The notes under the pieces: generated by a model
What the model was told of the DNA's origin: nothing
What the model saw: only the letters and a program-made list of their open reading frames with translations
The model's database searches: none
Translations under genes and position numbers: made by a program
Assembly: GCA_024641325.1 (NCBI GenBank)
Contig: JAHEDJ010000014.1
Span: forward strand, 21,048 to 54,440
Length of the DNA: 33,393 bases
Origin: a bacterium
GTDB lineage: Bacteria > Actinomycetota > Acidimicrobiia > Spongiisociales > JAHEDJ01
Direction: 5' to 3'
Part shown: piece by piece, positions 6,721 to 15,673 of the stretch
How positions within the stretch are numbered: position 1 is the first letter of the stretch
Layout of the letters: every line of letters starts with the position of its first letter

Positions 6721-8651
6721 GGCAGCGCCAGTTCCTCGACGTTGTCGACGAATCGGTAGCGCACCAGCGCTTCAACGATGCCTGCTCACACCTCGAGCCG
6801 CGGCGCGAGACGATTCCGCTCAAGGCCGCGCTCGGACGGGTGCTGGCCACCGATGTGCGAGCATCGGTCGACGTTACCGCCTTTGATCGCAGCAACGTCG
6901 ATGGCTTCGCCGTGCGAGCCGAAGACACGTTCGGCGCAGAGGAACTGGAACCTATCAGCCTCGGAGTCTCAGATGTTTCGCTGGCCGCCGGTCAAGCCCC
7001 ACCGGACGGCTTTGAGGTGGAGACCGGTGTTGCTGTGCCGGTGGCGACGGGCGGGGTTGTGCCCCGGGGCGCAGACGCAGTGCTCATGGTCGAACACACC
7101 GAACCATCCGCCGGGGGTATCCGGGTCGTTCGACCGGCGGTTCCCGGCGGAAACATAACCTTCGCCGGTTCCGATATCGGGCGGGGTGAGACGGTCATGC
7201 GACGCGGTACACGGCTCACCTCCCGCGAGACGGGGGTCCTGGCTGCGGTCGGGTCCCAGAGTATCGAGGTGATCGTCCGGCCGCGCGTTGCGGTGATCTC
7301 GACCGGCGACGAGATCGTAGAGCCGGGCGATCCGCTCGAGGTCGGTCAGGTCTACGACTCCAATCAGCGGATACTGCTGGACGCCGTTGCAGAACTCGGT
7401 TGCGAGCCGGTGGCCTGCGGGATCGTCCCCGATGACGAGGTCTTGCTGGAACAAACCATCGCGCGGCTGCTGGAGACGGACCGGGAGGCAGATGTCGTCC
7501 TGCTCTCGGGGGGTACCTCCAAGGGTGAGGGCGACCTGAACGCCACCGTTGTGGACCGACTGGGAATGAAGTTGCCCGGGTCCGCCGGCGTGGTCGTGCA
7601 CGGCGTGGCGTTGAAGCCCGGCAAGCCCATTCTGCTCGCCGTTGTGGCGGCAACCCCGGTAGTGGTGCTCCCCGGATTTCCCACATCTGCCATCTTCACT
7701 TTCCACGAGTTTGTCGCGCCGTTGCTACGGCGACTATCGGGGATTTCGGCTCCCGATCGGGATGTCGTGAAGGCGACTATTCCCTTACGAGTCACATCCG
7801 CGTCGGGTCGCACCGAGTACAACCTGGTCGATCTCGTTGAGGGTCCGTCCGGACTCGTCGCATATCCCCTCGGCGCCGGTTCGGGGAGCGTGACGGCTTT
7901 CGGGAGAGCGGATGGGTTCATCCGCATACCGAGCGCGGTCGAGTACGTGGAGGAGGGTGCGATCGTCGATGTGCACCTGCTGCACTCCGAGGTTCGACCG
8001 GCCGATTTGGCCGCCGTAGGCAGCCATTGTGTTGGATTCGACTATCTGCTGGGGTTGCTGGCCGATCGCGGCTTCAGGGTGAAGATGGTCCCGGTCGGGT
8101 CTACTGGAGGGCTGACGGCAGTCGGTCGAGGCGAGGCCGACGTGGCGGGCATTCACTTGATGGACGAGGAGACCGGCCGGTACAACGAACCCTTTCTCGA
8201 GCGCGGCGTTCGGCTGCTGCGCGGGTACCGGAGGCGGCAGGGCATCGTCTTTCGAGGGAGCGACAGCGAACTCGCCGGCCTCCAGGGCGAAGCACTGGCG
8301 CAGAAGTTGCGGGACGGTTCCATAAGAATGGTCAATCGCAATCCGGGCAGCGGAACCCGGGTGTTGATCGACAACCTGCTCCAGGGGCATCGCCCCGGGG
8401 GTTATCTGCATCAGGCTCGCACACACCATGCGGTGGCCGCCGCCGTCGAGCAGAATCGCGCCGACTGGGGAGTCACCCTGGACACCGTGGCCGAAGCCGC
8501 CGGGTTGGAGTTCCGCTTCCTTCAGGACGAGCAGTTCGACTTCGCGGTCCCTGAGGCCCGGTGGGACCGGCCCGCGGTTGTGGCACTCAGGGAACTGCTC
8601 GAAGACGAAGCGATTGCCGAGGATCTACGAACCCTGGGTTTCATCCGGTAG
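6717..8651 (+). CDS. MoeA fused to a periplasmic-binding-protein-like domain
   Basis: A 644-residue protein. Residues 1 to about 415 are a complete molybdopterin molybdenumtransferase: 'FDRSNVDGFAVRAEDT', 'VPRGADAVLMVEHT', 'ISTGDEIVEPG', 'YDSNQRILL', 'LSGGTSKGEGDLN', 'VALKPGKPI' and 'LPGFPTSAIFTFHEF'. From about residue 426 a PBP-like domain follows ('GSHCVGFDYLLGLLADRGF', 'VGSTGGLTAVGRGEADVAGIHL', 'MVNRNPGSGTRVLIDNLL'), the known MoeA/LysR-substrate-domain fusion found mainly in archaea and anaerobes. This domain is thought to sense or hold the oxyanion or cofactor, which is family-level inference. Unlike the preceding fusion, all MoeA catalytic motifs are intact, so this is the likely working insertase for the AORs. 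The ATG overlaps the previous stop (ATGA). It is the last gene of the operon, facing the second AOR across 26 bp. Confidence 0.92.
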   Translation: MRQRQFLDVVDESVAHQRFNDACSHLEPRRETIPLKAALGRVLATDVRASVDVTAFDRSNVDGFAVRAEDTFGAEELEPISLGVSDVSLAAGQAPPDGFEVETGVAVPVATGGVVPRGADAVLMVEHTEPSAGGIRVVRPAVPGGNITFAGSDIGRGETVMRRGTRLTSRETGVLAAVGSQSIEVIVRPRVAVISTGDEIVEPGDPLEVGQVYDSNQRILLDAVAELGCEPVACGIVPDDEVLLEQTIARLLETDREADVVLLSGGTSKGEGDLNATVVDRLGMKLPGSAGVVVHGVALKPGKPILLAVVAATPVVVLPGFPTSAIFTFHEFVAPLLRRLSGISAPDRDVVKATIPLRVTSASGRTEYNLVDLVEGPSGLVAYPLGAGSGSVTAFGRADGFIRIPSAVEYVEEGAIVDVHLLHSEVRPADLAAVGSHCVGFDYLLGLLADRGFRVKMVPVGSTGGLTAVGRGEADVAGIHLMDEETGRYNEPFLERGVRLLRGYRRRQGIVFRGSDSELAGLQGEALAQKLRDGSIRMVNRNPGSGTRVLIDNLLQGHRPGGYLHQARTHHAVAAAVEQNRADWGVTLDTVAEAAGLEFRFLQDEQFDFAVPEARWDRPAVVALRELLEDEAIAEDLRTLGFIR

Positions 8652-8653
8652 AG

Positions 8654-8676
8654 AACTCGCGACCAGCAACTCGCGA
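8654..8676. repeat. 10-bp direct repeat between the two convergent operons
   Basis: AACTCGCGAC occurs at 8654-8663 and again at 8667-8676 (copy boundaries uncertain by one base), filling the 26-bp gap between the MoeA-PBP stop and the stop of the second AOR. No terminator hairpin with a U-tract is visible in the gap, so the operons may read into each other. Confidence 0.4.
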
Positions 8677-8677
8677 C

Positions 8678-10492
8678 TCACAGAAACCCTGCCGCGGTCG
8701 CCCTCTGATCCAACGTCTCAATCACCCGTGTTTGCAGTTCCTCGAAGAACTCGGGCGTGTTGAATTGGGGCACGCTCGAGTTCTCGATCGCTAGATGGGC
8801 TTCATCCGGCATCGTGTAGTCGGCGTAGGTGAACCCGCGCGATCTCTCGTTGGCATATCCCCTGAGGAAAGTGCGATCGACGGCCGCGACCAGTTGCTCC
8901 GCACCGACGTCGAGTCCGGTTACCAGCCTGATCGCCTCGGCTTCGAGTTCCGGCGTGATCATCGAGAACTTACACATACCGGTTATGTCGTCGAGAATGA
9001 ACCTCGGGCCGCGATTGACTGTGGCATCGACCCAGTATTCGAGATCCGTCTCTCGCTCGACGACGGCCAGGAGATAGGTCCGCATCGACATGTGCCCGCC
9101 GGCCAATGCCCACGGATAAGACGGATTCGTGTGCGGCAGGTAGGCGGGGTACTCGACGCCTTTGGAATGCATGGCAAAGCCCGTCTCACCTCTACTCAGG
9201 GAGAGGCGCATAACGCCTTGTCCGAGTTCGTCGTTCCTGCCGGTGCCGATGGCCTTAATCGCCGCCATGGTCCCGTCGAAATCCCCGTAGCTGAGCCCGC
9301 CGGCGATGAGAGCGTCGGGATGTCGCTTGTTCCACTCCATCGCGTATCCGAGGGTCCCTCCAAGCGAGATTGAGTCCATTCCCAGTTCGTCGGTTAAGTC
9401 GATCAGGGTCAGAGACTCGTCGATGTCGTAGATGCCCAGGTTGGATGACAGAAGCGCCAGCGGTTCGTAGTCCACCTTGGCCCGGAACCGACCGGCTTCG
9501 CCGTCGACCGCGTCGTACACATTCTTGTGGCATTTGATCCCGCACAGATAGCAGGCCTCGGCTTTGACGACATACGGCCCCTCTTCCACCGCCGGCCGCA
9601 TGAGCCGTCCGCCGTCATCGGTGCCGGGCGGGGCAAAGTTGTATTCGGGAAGTCCGCCGACGGGATGCAGCACTCCCACCAATCGCCAGGTTCCGACGTC
9701 GCGATATCCCTTGCTCCCGTCACCGAGGTTGATCTCCCGGTTGATCTCCTTCAGCCCGCGGCTCGAGGCTTTCGGGTTGGGTCCGTCCGCGACGATGCCC
9801 AGCAGATTCTTGGATCCCATGACGCCCCCGTACCCGCCCCGCCCGCAGAAGCGAGGCTTGGCATCACCGGTTTTCAGCTGGTTGTCCGTGGAGAGCGCGA
9901 TCGAGGCGTACCTGACGGACTCATAGTTTTCGCCTGCCGGGCCGATTACCGCAAAGTGGGCCTCTGGATAGCGACCGTGCAGGTCCTGAATCTTGGCGTT
10001 GACGTGCTTGCCGACCAGATCACCGGCATCGAGGAAGGTGAACTCGGCCGGACCCTCCGGATCCGTGGGGTCGGAGGAAGGCGTGAGGTGGAGAATCGTC
10101 GGCCGGTCACAGCGGCCGGTGAAGATCACCTCCTCGATGCCGAGGCCCCGCAGCTTGGTGCCGAAGTGTCCGGAACCGGCCGTCCACATCAGACCGGGGG
10201 TTCCCGAGACAGACGCCTTGAGAGGTGAATACCCGTGAAAGAACGTGCGGAGTCCGGTCATGACCCTGGTGCCGCTCAGTAGCCCGAGGTTCATCACCAG
10301 CGGAGCAGAAGGACCGTACGGATCGTCGACCACCGTGTCAGCGAGGAGCTTGGTTGCCCGCGCAATACCGCCGAGAGCGTCCTCGAGATCCTCGCACGCG
10401 ACCTGCTCGAATCGGATCGACCGGCTGGTCAGGTCGACGTAGTAGCGACTGATGGCGAAGTCCGACGGTGGTCGCAGCTGACTGATCTCCAC
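8678..10492 (-). CDS. Aldehyde:ferredoxin oxidoreductase-like protein, paralogue 2
   Basis: A 604-residue AOR-family protein clearly diverged from the copy at 1548. The N-domain keeps 'GHFGTKLRGLGIEEVIFTG', the pterin-binding 'CGRGGYGGVMGSKNLLGI' (216-233) and 'VGGLPEYNF'. Cluster ligands are C314-x2-C317-x3-C321 ('CYLCGIKC') with a fourth Cys at 507 ('ITGMCKF'). The middle domain has 'DYEPLALLSSNLGIYD' and 'KGVEYPAYLPH' in place of the first copy's 'GQEYETSATFG' and 'KGAELPAHMP', so the substrate chamber is probably different. The GTG start is preceded by GGAAGG. It is the third gene of an operon led by the amidinotransferase, which lies under the palindromic operator at 13119. This suggests a role in oxidising aldehydes produced by amine breakdown (inference). 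It presumably needs the cofactor made by the facing operon. Confidence 0.92.
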   Translation of the reverse strand: MEISQLRPPSDFAISRYYVDLTSRSIRFEQVACEDLEDALGGIARATKLLADTVVDDPYGPSAPLVMNLGLLSGTRVMTGLRTFFHGYSPLKASVSGTPGLMWTAGSGHFGTKLRGLGIEEVIFTGRCDRPTILHLTPSSDPTDPEGPAEFTFLDAGDLVGKHVNAKIQDLHGRYPEAHFAVIGPAGENYESVRYASIALSTDNQLKTGDAKPRFCGRGGYGGVMGSKNLLGIVADGPNPKASSRGLKEINREINLGDGSKGYRDVGTWRLVGVLHPVGGLPEYNFAPPGTDDGGRLMRPAVEEGPYVVKAEACYLCGIKCHKNVYDAVDGEAGRFRAKVDYEPLALLSSNLGIYDIDESLTLIDLTDELGMDSISLGGTLGYAMEWNKRHPDALIAGGLSYGDFDGTMAAIKAIGTGRNDELGQGVMRLSLSRGETGFAMHSKGVEYPAYLPHTNPSYPWALAGGHMSMRTYLLAVVERETDLEYWVDATVNRGPRFILDDITGMCKFSMITPELEAEAIRLVTGLDVGAEQLVAAVDRTFLRGYANERSRGFTYADYTMPDEAHLAIENSSVPQFNTPEFFEELQTRVIETLDQRATAAGFL

Positions 10493-10541
10493 GGATCTGC
10501 CTTCCTACTCGTGTCTGCCGGGCATGAACTCGTGTTCGAAT

Positions 10542-11882
10542 CTACGCCAGGCTGTGCTCGATCACGAACTCCGTGAGTATCCCGTCCAGGTTCGGCTCGC
10601 CGATTTCCTGCAGGTCGTAGAACACTCGGGTTGTCGGCTTCTTGATATCGACGATACGGGCCAGGTCGATCGGCGTTCCGATGACCACCGCATCGCAATC
10701 GGTCGCGTTGATGGTTGCTTCGAGGTCTCGAAGCTGCTCTTCGCCGTAGCCCATGGCGGGCAGGATCGTGCCGATTTCCGGGTAGATCTCGAATGTGTCC
10801 TTGAGCTTGCCGACGAGATAGGGGCGTGGGTCGACGAATTCGATCGCCCCGTGTTTCTTGGCCGCGACAACTCCTGCGCCGATCTTCATCCCGCCGTGGG
10901 TGAGTGTCGGACCGTCTTCAACGACAAGAACCCGTTTGCCCTTGACGACGCTCGGATCCTCGAGTCGCACGGTTGAAGCAGCCTCGATGACCCTGGCGTT
11001 GGGGTTGATCTCGGCGATGTTCGCTCGCACGGTTTCGATCCCCGCCAGGTCCGCAGAATCGATCTTGTTGATGATCGCCACGTCGGCCATGCGCAGGCTC
11101 ACCTCGCCCGGGTAGTAGGACAACTCGTGACCCGGACGATGAGGATCGACGACGGTGAAGGCGAGATCGGCTTCATAGAACGAGAAGTCGTTGTTGCCGC
11201 CGTCCCAGACGATCACGTCACATCCGTCAGGGTCATCTTCGGCAGCCCGGAGGATGGCTTCGTAGTCGACACCCGCGTAGATGACGTTCCCGCGCACAAT
11301 GTGCGGTTCATACTCTTCCATCTCTTCGATCGTGCAATCGTGCTTCTCGAGGTCGGCCAGCTCGGCGAACCGTTGAACCTTCTGAGCGCTGAGGTCGCCG
11401 TAGGGCATCGGATGCCGGACGGCCACGACTTTGAGGCCCTTCGCCATCAGCGTCTCGACGACTTTGCGTGATGTCTGGCTCTTGCCAGAACCGGTGCGAA
11501 CTGCGCAGACGGAGATGACCGGTTTGGTGCTCTTTACCTGCGTGTCGGCCGGTCCCAGGAGCGTGAAGGATGCCCCCGCGGCCTGCACGATGGCGGCGAC
11601 ACCCATCACATGGTTGTAGGAGATGTCGCTGTAGGAAAAGGCGCATTCGTCTGCGCCCATCTCGGCGATGAGCCGGGGCAGTTCTTCCTCGGCGAAGATC
11701 GGGATGCCGTTGGGGTAGAGAGGCCCGGCCAGTTCTGCCGGATAGGTACGGCCCTCGATGCCGGGGATTTGCTCGGCCGTGAATGCCACGACCTCGACCG
11801 ACTCGTCGTCGCGGTAGCGGGTGTTGAAATTGTGGAAGTCGCGTCCGGCGGCTCCGATGATTATGACCTTGCGCCTACTCAT
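10542..11882 (-). CDS. Cyclic 2,3-diphosphoglycerate synthetase-like P-loop NTPase
   Basis: A 446-residue protein with an N-terminal Rossmann-like segment ('KVIIIGAAGRDFHNFN', 5-20) and a P-loop domain: Walker A 'TGSGKSQ' (130-136), Walker B-like 'CDVIVWDGGNND' (221-232) and 'INKID' (271-275), a G4-like guanine motif. This arrangement and length match the CpgS family, named for the methanogen enzyme that cyclises 2,3-diphosphoglycerate. Many bacterial members sit beside arginine or amino-acid catabolic genes and their reaction is not established, so the name should be read as family membership. The ATG at 11882 is chosen because it begins the 'MSRRKVIII' strand and follows GGAGAGAG; the frame runs open upstream into the amidinotransferase gene. 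It lies between the amidinotransferase (37 bp) and the second AOR (49 bp) in one operon. Confidence 0.8.
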   Translation of the reverse strand: MSRRKVIIIGAAGRDFHNFNTRYRDDESVEVVAFTAEQIPGIEGRTYPAELAGPLYPNGIPIFAEEELPRLIAEMGADECAFSYSDISYNHVMGVAAIVQAAGASFTLLGPADTQVKSTKPVISVCAVRTGSGKSQTSRKVVETLMAKGLKVVAVRHPMPYGDLSAQKVQRFAELADLEKHDCTIEEMEEYEPHIVRGNVIYAGVDYEAILRAAEDDPDGCDVIVWDGGNNDFSFYEADLAFTVVDPHRPGHELSYYPGEVSLRMADVAIINKIDSADLAGIETVRANIAEINPNARVIEAASTVRLEDPSVVKGKRVLVVEDGPTLTHGGMKIGAGVVAAKKHGAIEFVDPRPYLVGKLKDTFEIYPEIGTILPAMGYGEEQLRDLEATINATDCDAVVIGTPIDLARIVDIKKPTTRVFYDLQEIGEPNLDGILTEFVIEHSLA

Positions 11883-11919
11883 TTCGTTCTCTCTCCGTGT
11901 CTCGCTAATGGCTAACCGC

Positions 11920-13053
11920 TCAATATCCCGGAATCTGCTTGGGGAAGTAGTCCTCCAGGTCGCCCTCTCGATAGACATCAGCAGTTGCGCAGTGCAGACC
12001 GCCGCCAAATGGTCCTACCGCCCAAAACGGGACGGGGATCACCTCGAAACCGAGTTCGTAGAATTGTTGCTGCTGTGCCTTCTCGGACTCCTCCACGAAG
12101 ATCGTCTTCTCGTCGAGCAGCAGCGTGTTCATCGACAACCAGACGCTGCAGAAGCACAGGGGTGGCTTTTCCGAGAGGGCGGGCTCGGCACATGGCACGA
12201 TTTTCCAGCCATTCATCTCGAACAACTTGACCATCTCGTCGGTCATCGGGTATCGCTGCCGGTTGCTGAGGGCGAGGCCCGGCCGGAGAGGAATGAAGGT
12301 CGCGTCGATGTGCATCGGGTGCGCCTCGTAGAAGAGAACCTCGTGAACGCGATGCTCGGGGTAATGACGGCGGAGCCAATCGATTCCCGCGCCGTTGGTG
12401 GCCGTCGACCGCTGGACAAACAAGTCTCTGCCGAAACGGCCAACGTCGGCTGCGTCGAAAAGCGGTTCCTCTTCGGTGAGATTCCACTGCTTCTTCTTGG
12501 TGAACCGCTCGATCTGTTCTTCGTCGCTGAAAGACTCGGCGTACTCCCAGAAGTCCATTCCATCGACATATGAGGCGTCGGTGAGTCGCGGCTTTGGAGC
12601 AGACTCCCAGCGGAATTCCGGATCCTGCTCGAAGTAACTCTGTAGGAGTGGCCGGTAGGCGAGATACTCGAACCATCGGGAGCGCTGTGACATGGTTGCT
12701 TCGAGGATCTCGTTGCCGATCGTCAGCAGTATGTCGCGAGGAGGCATCACCCCGAACATCGAATCCTGCTTCCAGTCGGGGGTGGAGACTTGTTGTGAGA
12801 AGTCCAATACTTCCGGTCGATCGACTATGACATTGTGCTTCTCGAGCAGGGCGGCGAAGTTGTCCATCTGCTCGTTGGCGGCGTCCTCCATCTCCTGGGG
12901 GAGCGGACCGTAGGTTCCTTTCGGAAAGCCGTCCTCCGGCCAATCTCGGACGGTGGCGGGCTCCGGCGCCTGTACCATTGTCCCATCGGCCCTTCCGACG
13001 ATGACCCGCTTGAGCCGGCTCCACTCGTTCCACGAGTTGACGATCTTCGGCAC
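11920..13053 (-). CDS. Amidinotransferase (glycine/inosamine amidinotransferase family)
   Basis: A 377-residue enzyme of the arginine:glycine amidinotransferase family, which moves the amidino group from arginine to an amine via a Cys-amidino intermediate. The catalytic triad is intact by comparison with human AGAT: Asp200 in 'PLFDAADVGRFGRD', His248 in 'HPMHIDATF' and Cys355 in 'GGGLHCATADV'. The 'QRSTATN' and 'WLSMNTLLLDEK' blocks also match. Length is close to StrB/AGAT proteins without a transit peptide. The GTG start follows GAGGAGG by 5 bases. It heads the minus-strand operon with the CpgS-like protein and AOR 2, and its promoter region holds the palindrome at 13119-13136. The amine acceptor (or amidino donor, if it runs in reverse to break down a guanidino compound) is unknown; a polyamine or amino acid fits the neighbours. 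Confidence 0.92.
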   Translation of the reverse strand: MPKIVNSWNEWSRLKRVIVGRADGTMVQAPEPATVRDWPEDGFPKGTYGPLPQEMEDAANEQMDNFAALLEKHNVIVDRPEVLDFSQQVSTPDWKQDSMFGVMPPRDILLTIGNEILEATMSQRSRWFEYLAYRPLLQSYFEQDPEFRWESAPKPRLTDASYVDGMDFWEYAESFSDEEQIERFTKKKQWNLTEEEPLFDAADVGRFGRDLFVQRSTATNGAGIDWLRRHYPEHRVHEVLFYEAHPMHIDATFIPLRPGLALSNRQRYPMTDEMVKLFEMNGWKIVPCAEPALSEKPPLCFCSVWLSMNTLLLDEKTIFVEESEKAQQQQFYELGFEVIPVPFWAVGPFGGGLHCATADVYREGDLEDYFPKQIPGY

Positions 13054-13118
13054 GGCGCCTCCTCACGTGATAATTTCCAGCGTCCGGCGTTGCCGGACCT
13101 TATTGCACGCGATAGACT

Positions 13119-13136
13119 ACCTATCGATCGATAGGT
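13119..13136. promoter_or_regulatory. Palindromic operator 1 (TetR-type) between amidinotransferase and aminotransferase
   Basis: ACCTATCGATCGATAGGT is a perfect 18-bp palindrome, 25-42 bp before the aminotransferase GTG and 66-83 bp before the amidinotransferase GTG. Its core CTATCG-AT-CGATAG recurs at 22419 and, with one change, at 23587. The placement allows one repressor dimer pair to control both divergent operons. Confidence 0.8.
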
Positions 13137-13160
13137 TTCGCAATCAGGAAGGCTGCCACC

Positions 13161-14378
13161 GTGCCGAGTTCGTTCTTGCACCCATTCACACCGCCTCGCA
13201 AGGAGAAGTTCATTTCCATCAACGGCGGTAAAGGCGCAGTGGTGTTCGATACCGACGGAAATGAGTACATCGACGGCATGGGTTCGCTCTGGTACGCCAA
13301 CGTTGGTTACGGCAGGGAAGAGATCGCTGAGGTCATTGCCGAGCAGACCAGGCGCCTCGGCGCCTATCACACCTTTGATCCGTTCACGAACCCCCAATCC
13401 GAGGCGGCGGCCACAAAAATCGTCGAACTTTCACCATTTGACGATGCCAGGGTCTTCTTCGGCTCGTCGGGCTCCGAGGCGGTCGACACCGCCATGAAGA
13501 TCGCTCGAATCGCCCAGCGTGAACTGGGTCATCCCGAGAAGCAGATCATCGTCAGCCGGGAACGCGGCTACCACGGCACGAACTATGGAGGTACTTCGGT
13601 ACAGGGTATTGCGCCGAACCGTGAAGGTTTCGGACCGCTGGTACCCGCCATCATCAATGTCGTCGCCGACGATGATGAAGCAATGAAACAGATATTCGCC
13701 GAGCACGGCGACGAGATTGCGGCGGTGATCACCGAGCCGATCCAGGGAGCCGGTGGAGTGTGGCCGCCGCCGGACGGCTACCTCTCCCACCTTCGTGACC
13801 TGTGCGATACCTATGGTGCCTTCCTGATCTTCGACGAGGTCATCACCGGGTTTGGACGGACGGGAGAATGGTTCGGAAGTCAATTCTACGGAGTAACGCC
13901 CGATTTGATCACCTTCGCCAAGGCAGTGACCTCCGGATACTTTCCGCTCTCCGGAGTGATCGTCGGTCCGTCCGTCCTGGCGGGCCTCGAGGCCAATGAA
14001 GGTTTCATACTCCGCACCGGATACACCTACTCCGGTCATCCGGCGGCCTGCGCGGCTGCTCTCAAATGCATCGAGATTCAGGAGCGCGAGGGTTTGCTGG
14101 ACAGGGCGACGGCGATCGGGGAGCGCCTCGGCGCAGGCTTGCGAATGCTGCGCGATGAGGGCCTCCTGTCCGACGTGCGCGGTGAGGGTGCTGTTTGGGG
14201 CATTTCCGTCAACGACGGTGTGAACGTTGTTGCGGCCCGCGATGCGCTGCTGAGCAGAGGCGTGATACTTCGGCCGATTCCGCCGAGCCATCTAACGATG
14301 TGCCCTCCGCTCGTCATCTCCGACGAGCAGATCGACGAGATTGTCACTTCGCTGCGCGATGTGTTGACCGGCTTGTAG
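13161..14378 (+). CDS. Class III aminotransferase (omega-amine/omega-amino acid type)
   Basis: A 405-residue PLP enzyme of fold type I, class III. Key features are 'GNEYIDGMGSLWYANVGYG' near the N-terminus, 'FGSSGSEAVDTAMKIAR' (phosphate cup), 'RGYHGTNYGGTSVQG', 'IITEPIQGAGG'-like segment, 'LIFDEVITGFGRTG' (PLP-pyridine Asp) and 'LITFAKAVTSGYFPLSG' with the Schiff-base Lys. 'SLWYANVGYG' and 'GYHGTNYGG' are typical of pyruvate-linked omega-transaminases acting on beta-alanine, GABA, putrescine or taurine. The GTG at 13161 follows AGGAAGG. Alanine dehydrogenase follows immediately, and the pair makes sense if pyruvate is the amino acceptor and alanine is then deaminated. The operator at 13119 lies just upstream. 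The exact amine is not determinable. Confidence 0.93.
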   Translation: MPSSFLHPFTPPRKEKFISINGGKGAVVFDTDGNEYIDGMGSLWYANVGYGREEIAEVIAEQTRRLGAYHTFDPFTNPQSEAAATKIVELSPFDDARVFFGSSGSEAVDTAMKIARIAQRELGHPEKQIIVSRERGYHGTNYGGTSVQGIAPNREGFGPLVPAIINVVADDDEAMKQIFAEHGDEIAAVITEPIQGAGGVWPPPDGYLSHLRDLCDTYGAFLIFDEVITGFGRTGEWFGSQFYGVTPDLITFAKAVTSGYFPLSGVIVGPSVLAGLEANEGFILRTGYTYSGHPAACAAALKCIEIQEREGLLDRATAIGERLGAGLRMLRDEGLLSDVRGEGAVWGISVNDGVNVVAARDALLSRGVILRPIPPSHLTMCPPLVISDEQIDEIVTSLRDVLTGL

Positions 14379-14418
14379 ACGACAGGAACCATTCGAACTG
14401 CAACGGAGGTTTGAAAAG

Positions 14419-15540
14419 ATGCTTGTTGGGGCACCGAAGGAGATCAAGAAGGCGGAGCGCCGCGTCGGGCTGACGCCATCCAGTGTGAGAGAACTGGTCG
14501 CCCACGGCCATGAAGTCCTGGTCGAGGCCACGGCAGGGGCCGGCATCGGGGCGTCGGATGATGTGTACGTCGCCGCCGGCGCTCGAATTGCCGGGACCGC
14601 GGCGGAGGTGTGGGACCAGGCGGAAATGATTGTCAAGGTCAAGGAGCCCCAGGCCGTCGAGCGAGCTCAACTCAGTGACGATCAGGTGTTGTTCACCTAT
14701 CTCCACCTTGCCCCCGACCCCGAACAAACGAAGGATCTCGTTGATGGCGGTGCCACCTGCATCGCCTATGAGACGGTGACAGATCGCAAAGGCGGCCTGC
14801 CGCTGCTTGCCCCCATGTCTCAGGTCGCAGGTCGCATGTCGATTCAGGCTGGAGCCCATTGCCTGGAGGCTCCGAACGGCGGCGCCGGATTGCTGCTCGG
14901 AGGCGTTCCGGGTGTGCATTCGGCGAAGGTTGTCGTGATCGGCGGCGGCGTCGTGGGTGAACACGCAATCGAGATGGCCGTCGGACTCGGGGCCTTCGTG
15001 ACCGTGCTGGATCGCGATATTGCGGTGTTGGATCGGCTTGCCCGCCGATTCGGGACATTGCTCGAGACGGTTTACTCGACCACGTCATCTGTTGAAGAAC
15101 TAGTGCTCGACGCAGACCTCGTGATTGGAGCAGTTCTCGTCAAAGGCGATCGCGCTCCACGCCTGGTTACGGCGGAGATGGTCAAGGCCATGCGCCCGGG
15201 CTCCGTCCTGGTGGATGTAGCGATCGACCAGGGTGGTTGCTTCGAAACCTCCCGTCCGACGACCCACGAAGACCCGACGTACATCGTCGACGGCGTTGTG
15301 CATTACTGCGTCGCCAACATGCCCGGCGCAGTGCCGCGTACCTCGACCTACGCATTGAACAACGCCACTCTTCCGTTCACCCTGGCTCTGGCCGACAAGG
15401 GCGCCAAGCAGGCGATGCTCGACGACGAGCACCTCCTAGGCGGCCTAAACGTCTGCAAAGGTCACGTGACCGAGGAACATGTCGCCCGTGAACTCGGCTA
15501 CGAGTACGTGGAGCCGACCGAGGCGCTGGCGAGCTGCTGA
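14419..15540 (+). CDS. ald: Alanine dehydrogenase
   Basis: A 373-residue NAD-dependent alanine dehydrogenase (L-alanine + NAD+ + H2O to pyruvate + NH4+ + NADH). The N-terminal domain has 'GAPKEIKKAERRVGLTP' and 'EATAGAGIG', followed by 'KVKEPQAVE' (substrate Lys), 'FTYLHLAPD' (catalytic His), 'YETVTDRKGGLPLLAPMSQVAGRMS' and the Rossmann 'VVIGGGVVGEHAIEMAVGLGA'. 'VDVAIDQGGCFETSRPTTHEDPTY' and 'VANMPGAVPRTSTYALNNATLPF' are diagnostic. Length equals the usual 370-375. The start has GGAGG upstream and lies 40 bp after the aminotransferase stop. In this operon it most likely regenerates pyruvate for the transaminase and releases the amine nitrogen as ammonium. Confidence 0.97.
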   Translation: MLVGAPKEIKKAERRVGLTPSSVRELVAHGHEVLVEATAGAGIGASDDVYVAAGARIAGTAAEVWDQAEMIVKVKEPQAVERAQLSDDQVLFTYLHLAPDPEQTKDLVDGGATCIAYETVTDRKGGLPLLAPMSQVAGRMSIQAGAHCLEAPNGGAGLLLGGVPGVHSAKVVVIGGGVVGEHAIEMAVGLGAFVTVLDRDIAVLDRLARRFGTLLETVYSTTSSVEELVLDADLVIGAVLVKGDRAPRLVTAEMVKAMRPGSVLVDVAIDQGGCFETSRPTTHEDPTYIVDGVVHYCVANMPGAVPRTSTYALNNATLPFTLALADKGAKQAMLDDEHLLGGLNVCKGHVTEEHVARELGYEYVEPTEALASC

Positions 15541-15673
15541 CAGAGCCTCCGGCAACTGAGAGTCCACCTTTGGCCGCCGGCGAAGTAGCGCACGATCCAA
15601 TCGTGGTGCCCGGTATCCGGTTATCAGGCATGGGCACGTTGCACGAGGCACGTTTCCAGACCAAGGTGGTGCG

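Noticed and set aside
11883-12008. Upstream extension of the CpgS-like frame into the amidinotransferase gene
   Set aside because: The added residues match no part of the family, and ATG 11882 has its own ribosome-binding site and begins the Rossmann strand.
15591-15605. CACGAT-CCA-ATCGTG small dyad upstream of the amine dehydrogenase as a fourth operator
   Set aside because: The half-site differs from CTATCG, and the gap is most simply read through from the upstream promoter at 13119.
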